NCBI GenBank assembly: GCA_030836605.1
Contig: JAUPMC010000137.1
Coordinates: forward strand, 1 to 7,494
Direction: 5' to 3'
Length of the DNA: 7,494 bases
Source: Thermoplasmatota archaeon
GTDB lineage: Archaea; Thermoplasmatota; Thermoplasmata; UBA10834
The translations under genes and the position numbers were made by a program. Each line of letters starts with the position of its first letter. Positions within the stretch are counted from its first letter, which is position 1. Positions 6,716-7,494 of this stretch are shown piece by piece. The notes beneath the pieces were generated by a model that did not search any database, had not been told where the DNA came from, and saw only the letters and a program-made list of their open reading frames with translations.

Positions 6716-7144
6716 TCAAGTGCTCCCGCGCCGGATGGCGGCTATCGCGAGCCTGGCCGCCCCGTCGACGAGCCTGTCGCACCTGACCCTGTGCTCCGGG
6801 GACTTGAAGTCCCCCTTGTTGAGGTCGTGGCACTTGCAGGACCCGAACTCGGAGACGAAGTCCCGGAAGATGGTGTTAGCGGCCTCGTAGCTCCTCGTCT
6901 TGTCACCCTCGGGACCGGTCCTTCCGAGGCTGGCGCCCACCGCCATGACGGCTCCCGACAGCGCGCCGCAGAGCTCCTCGGTCCTGCCTATGCCTCCGCC
7001 GAACGGCGTGGCCATCCTCAGGCACGCGTCCGGGAGGTCCGTCCCCTGCGCGTGGCAGACCCCTCTGAGCACAGACTCCGCGCAGTTGTAGCCTCTTGAG
7101 AAGCACTCCCGGGCGTGCGACCGCCCCTCCTCGGGTCCCCTCAT
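6716..7144 (-). CDS. C_GCAxxG_C_C family redox-type cysteine-rich protein
   Basis: A 142-residue protein with the hallmark layout of the C_GCAxxG_C_C family, a group of small, probably redox-active or metal-binding cytoplasmic proteins whose exact role is not established. Seen: C14 and then GYNCAESVL (C21), C30, C41, the glycine-rich TPFGGGIG, ELCGALSGAVMAVG (C59, the CGAxxGA variant of the family motif), F-x-x-x-F-G-S-C-K-C (C103, C105) and a final C122. There is no signal peptide or membrane segment. The ATG at 7144 is preceded by a GGGATGAG purine-rich motif and starts four bases after the stop of the S66 peptidase gene, so the two are very probably co-transcribed. No in-frame TGA suggests selenocysteine. 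The family call is firm; the function is not. Confidence 0.88.
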   Translation of the reverse strand: MRGPEEGRSHARECFSRGYNCAESVLRGVCHAQGTDLPDACLRMATPFGGGIGRTEELCGALSGAVMAVGASLGRTGPEGDKTRSYEAANTIFRDFVSEFGSCKCHDLNKGDFKSPEHRVRCDRLVDGAARLAIAAIRRGST

Positions 7145-7148
7145 CGTC

Positions 7149-7494
7149 TCATCCCTTGAGCGGGCTCTCCTCTATCGTCAGCGCTGGCGCCGTCGCGTCG
7201 ATGGACGCCGTGACGCCCTCTGGCACGATCAGCTTCATCGCGCCGTGCCCGCAGCAGAGGCCGGTGAACGACGGGACGCCCTTCAGCTGCCCGATCCTGT
7301 CCTGGATGACCTCATCGAGGCTCGGTCCCGGCATCTCCCTCTTGGTGAAGCTGGAGACCTGGCCGAACACGAACCCGGCGGTCTTCTGAAGCTTCCCGGT
7401 CAAGAGCATGTGCGTGAGCAGCCTGTCGAGGTCGTACTCCGAGACGAAGACATCCTCGACGAACAGTATCCGCCCGTCCGTCCTCACGGCGTCC
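7149..7494 (-). CDS. Peptidase S66 family protein (LD-carboxypeptidase/MccF-like), C-terminal part
   Basis: The C-terminal 115 or so residues of a serine peptidase of family S66; the gene begins beyond the right edge, and the frame remains open through 7493, so the GTG at 7487 is internal. Seen: GRILFVEDVFVSEYDLDRLLTH, which carries the glutamate (codon 7455-7457) of the Ser-Glu-His triad, a G-K-L-x-x-x-A-G-F-V-F-G-Q strand, and GLCCGHG with the catalytic histidine (codon 7245-7247), then LIVPEG and a final ALTIEE. The catalytic serine would be in the missing N-terminal part. Family members cleave the L,D-peptide of murein (LdcA) or inactivate microcin C-type peptide-nucleotides (MccF). An archaeon without murein is more likely to use it on peptides or peptidyl conjugates. 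It is followed by the C_GCAxxG_C_C gene after four bases. Confidence 0.9.
   Translation of the reverse strand, partial: DAVRTDGRILFVEDVFVSEYDLDRLLTHMLLTGKLQKTAGFVFGQVSSFTKREMPGPSLDEVIQDRIGQLKGVPSFTGLCCGHGAMKLIVPEGVTASIDATAPALTIEESPLKG

Noticed and set aside
6630..6833. Extension of the small minus-strand gene to the ATG at 6833
   Set aside because: It would overlap the end of the C_GCAxxG_C_C gene by 118 bases and include the TATA box, so the TTG at 6629 is preferred.

Overview
This window looks like chromosomal DNA from a GC-rich archaeon, most likely a euryarchaeal/Thermoplasmata-type lineage. The reasons are archaeal-style promoter elements (a purine-rich BRE-like stretch plus TTTATA near 626-640, and TATATATAAG on the minus strand near 6673-6682), heavy use of AGG for arginine, T-tract rather than classical bacterial termination, and a giant secreted protein held by a C-terminal membrane anchor and built of PKD domains. 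The taxonomic guess is an inference; there is no rRNA or other marker gene in the window.

Left part, plus strand (1-6177): the 3' end of a DppC/OppC-type peptide ABC transporter permease (2-511) is followed by a 326-base non-coding stretch holding GC-rich hairpins, a likely promoter and a long structured leader. Then comes a single uninterrupted 1779-residue gene (838-6177). Its product has a Sec signal peptide, a family 5 (oligopeptide/dipeptide) solute-binding domain, twelve consecutive PKD/Ig-like beta-sandwich domains, an acidic linker, one transmembrane helix and a short Lys-rich cytoplasmic tail. Permease and binding protein belong together as a peptide or related solute importer, with the binding domain apparently raised off the membrane on a long PKD stalk. 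The tandem PKD domains fall into a canonical set (1-7, mostly with W-x-[FW]-G-D-G-like cores) and a membrane-proximal, more uniform set (8-12, N-A-G-x-D-Q type) that looks more recently duplicated.

Right part, minus strand (6267-7494, convergent with the above): the C-terminal part of a peptidase S66 (LD-carboxypeptidase/MccF-like) protein runs off the right edge. It is followed after 4 bases by a C_GCAxxG_C_C-family cysteine-rich protein, so the two look like one operon. Further on is a separate small hypothetical gene with three cysteines, apparently with its own TATA box and a TTG start. The two convergent blocks meet in a short T-rich intergenic region at 6178-6266.

The most unusual item is the solute-binding/12xPKD/membrane-anchor fusion. 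I saw no tRNA, rRNA, CRISPR array, insertion sequence or phage gene. The evidence does not support a novel defence or mobile system here.
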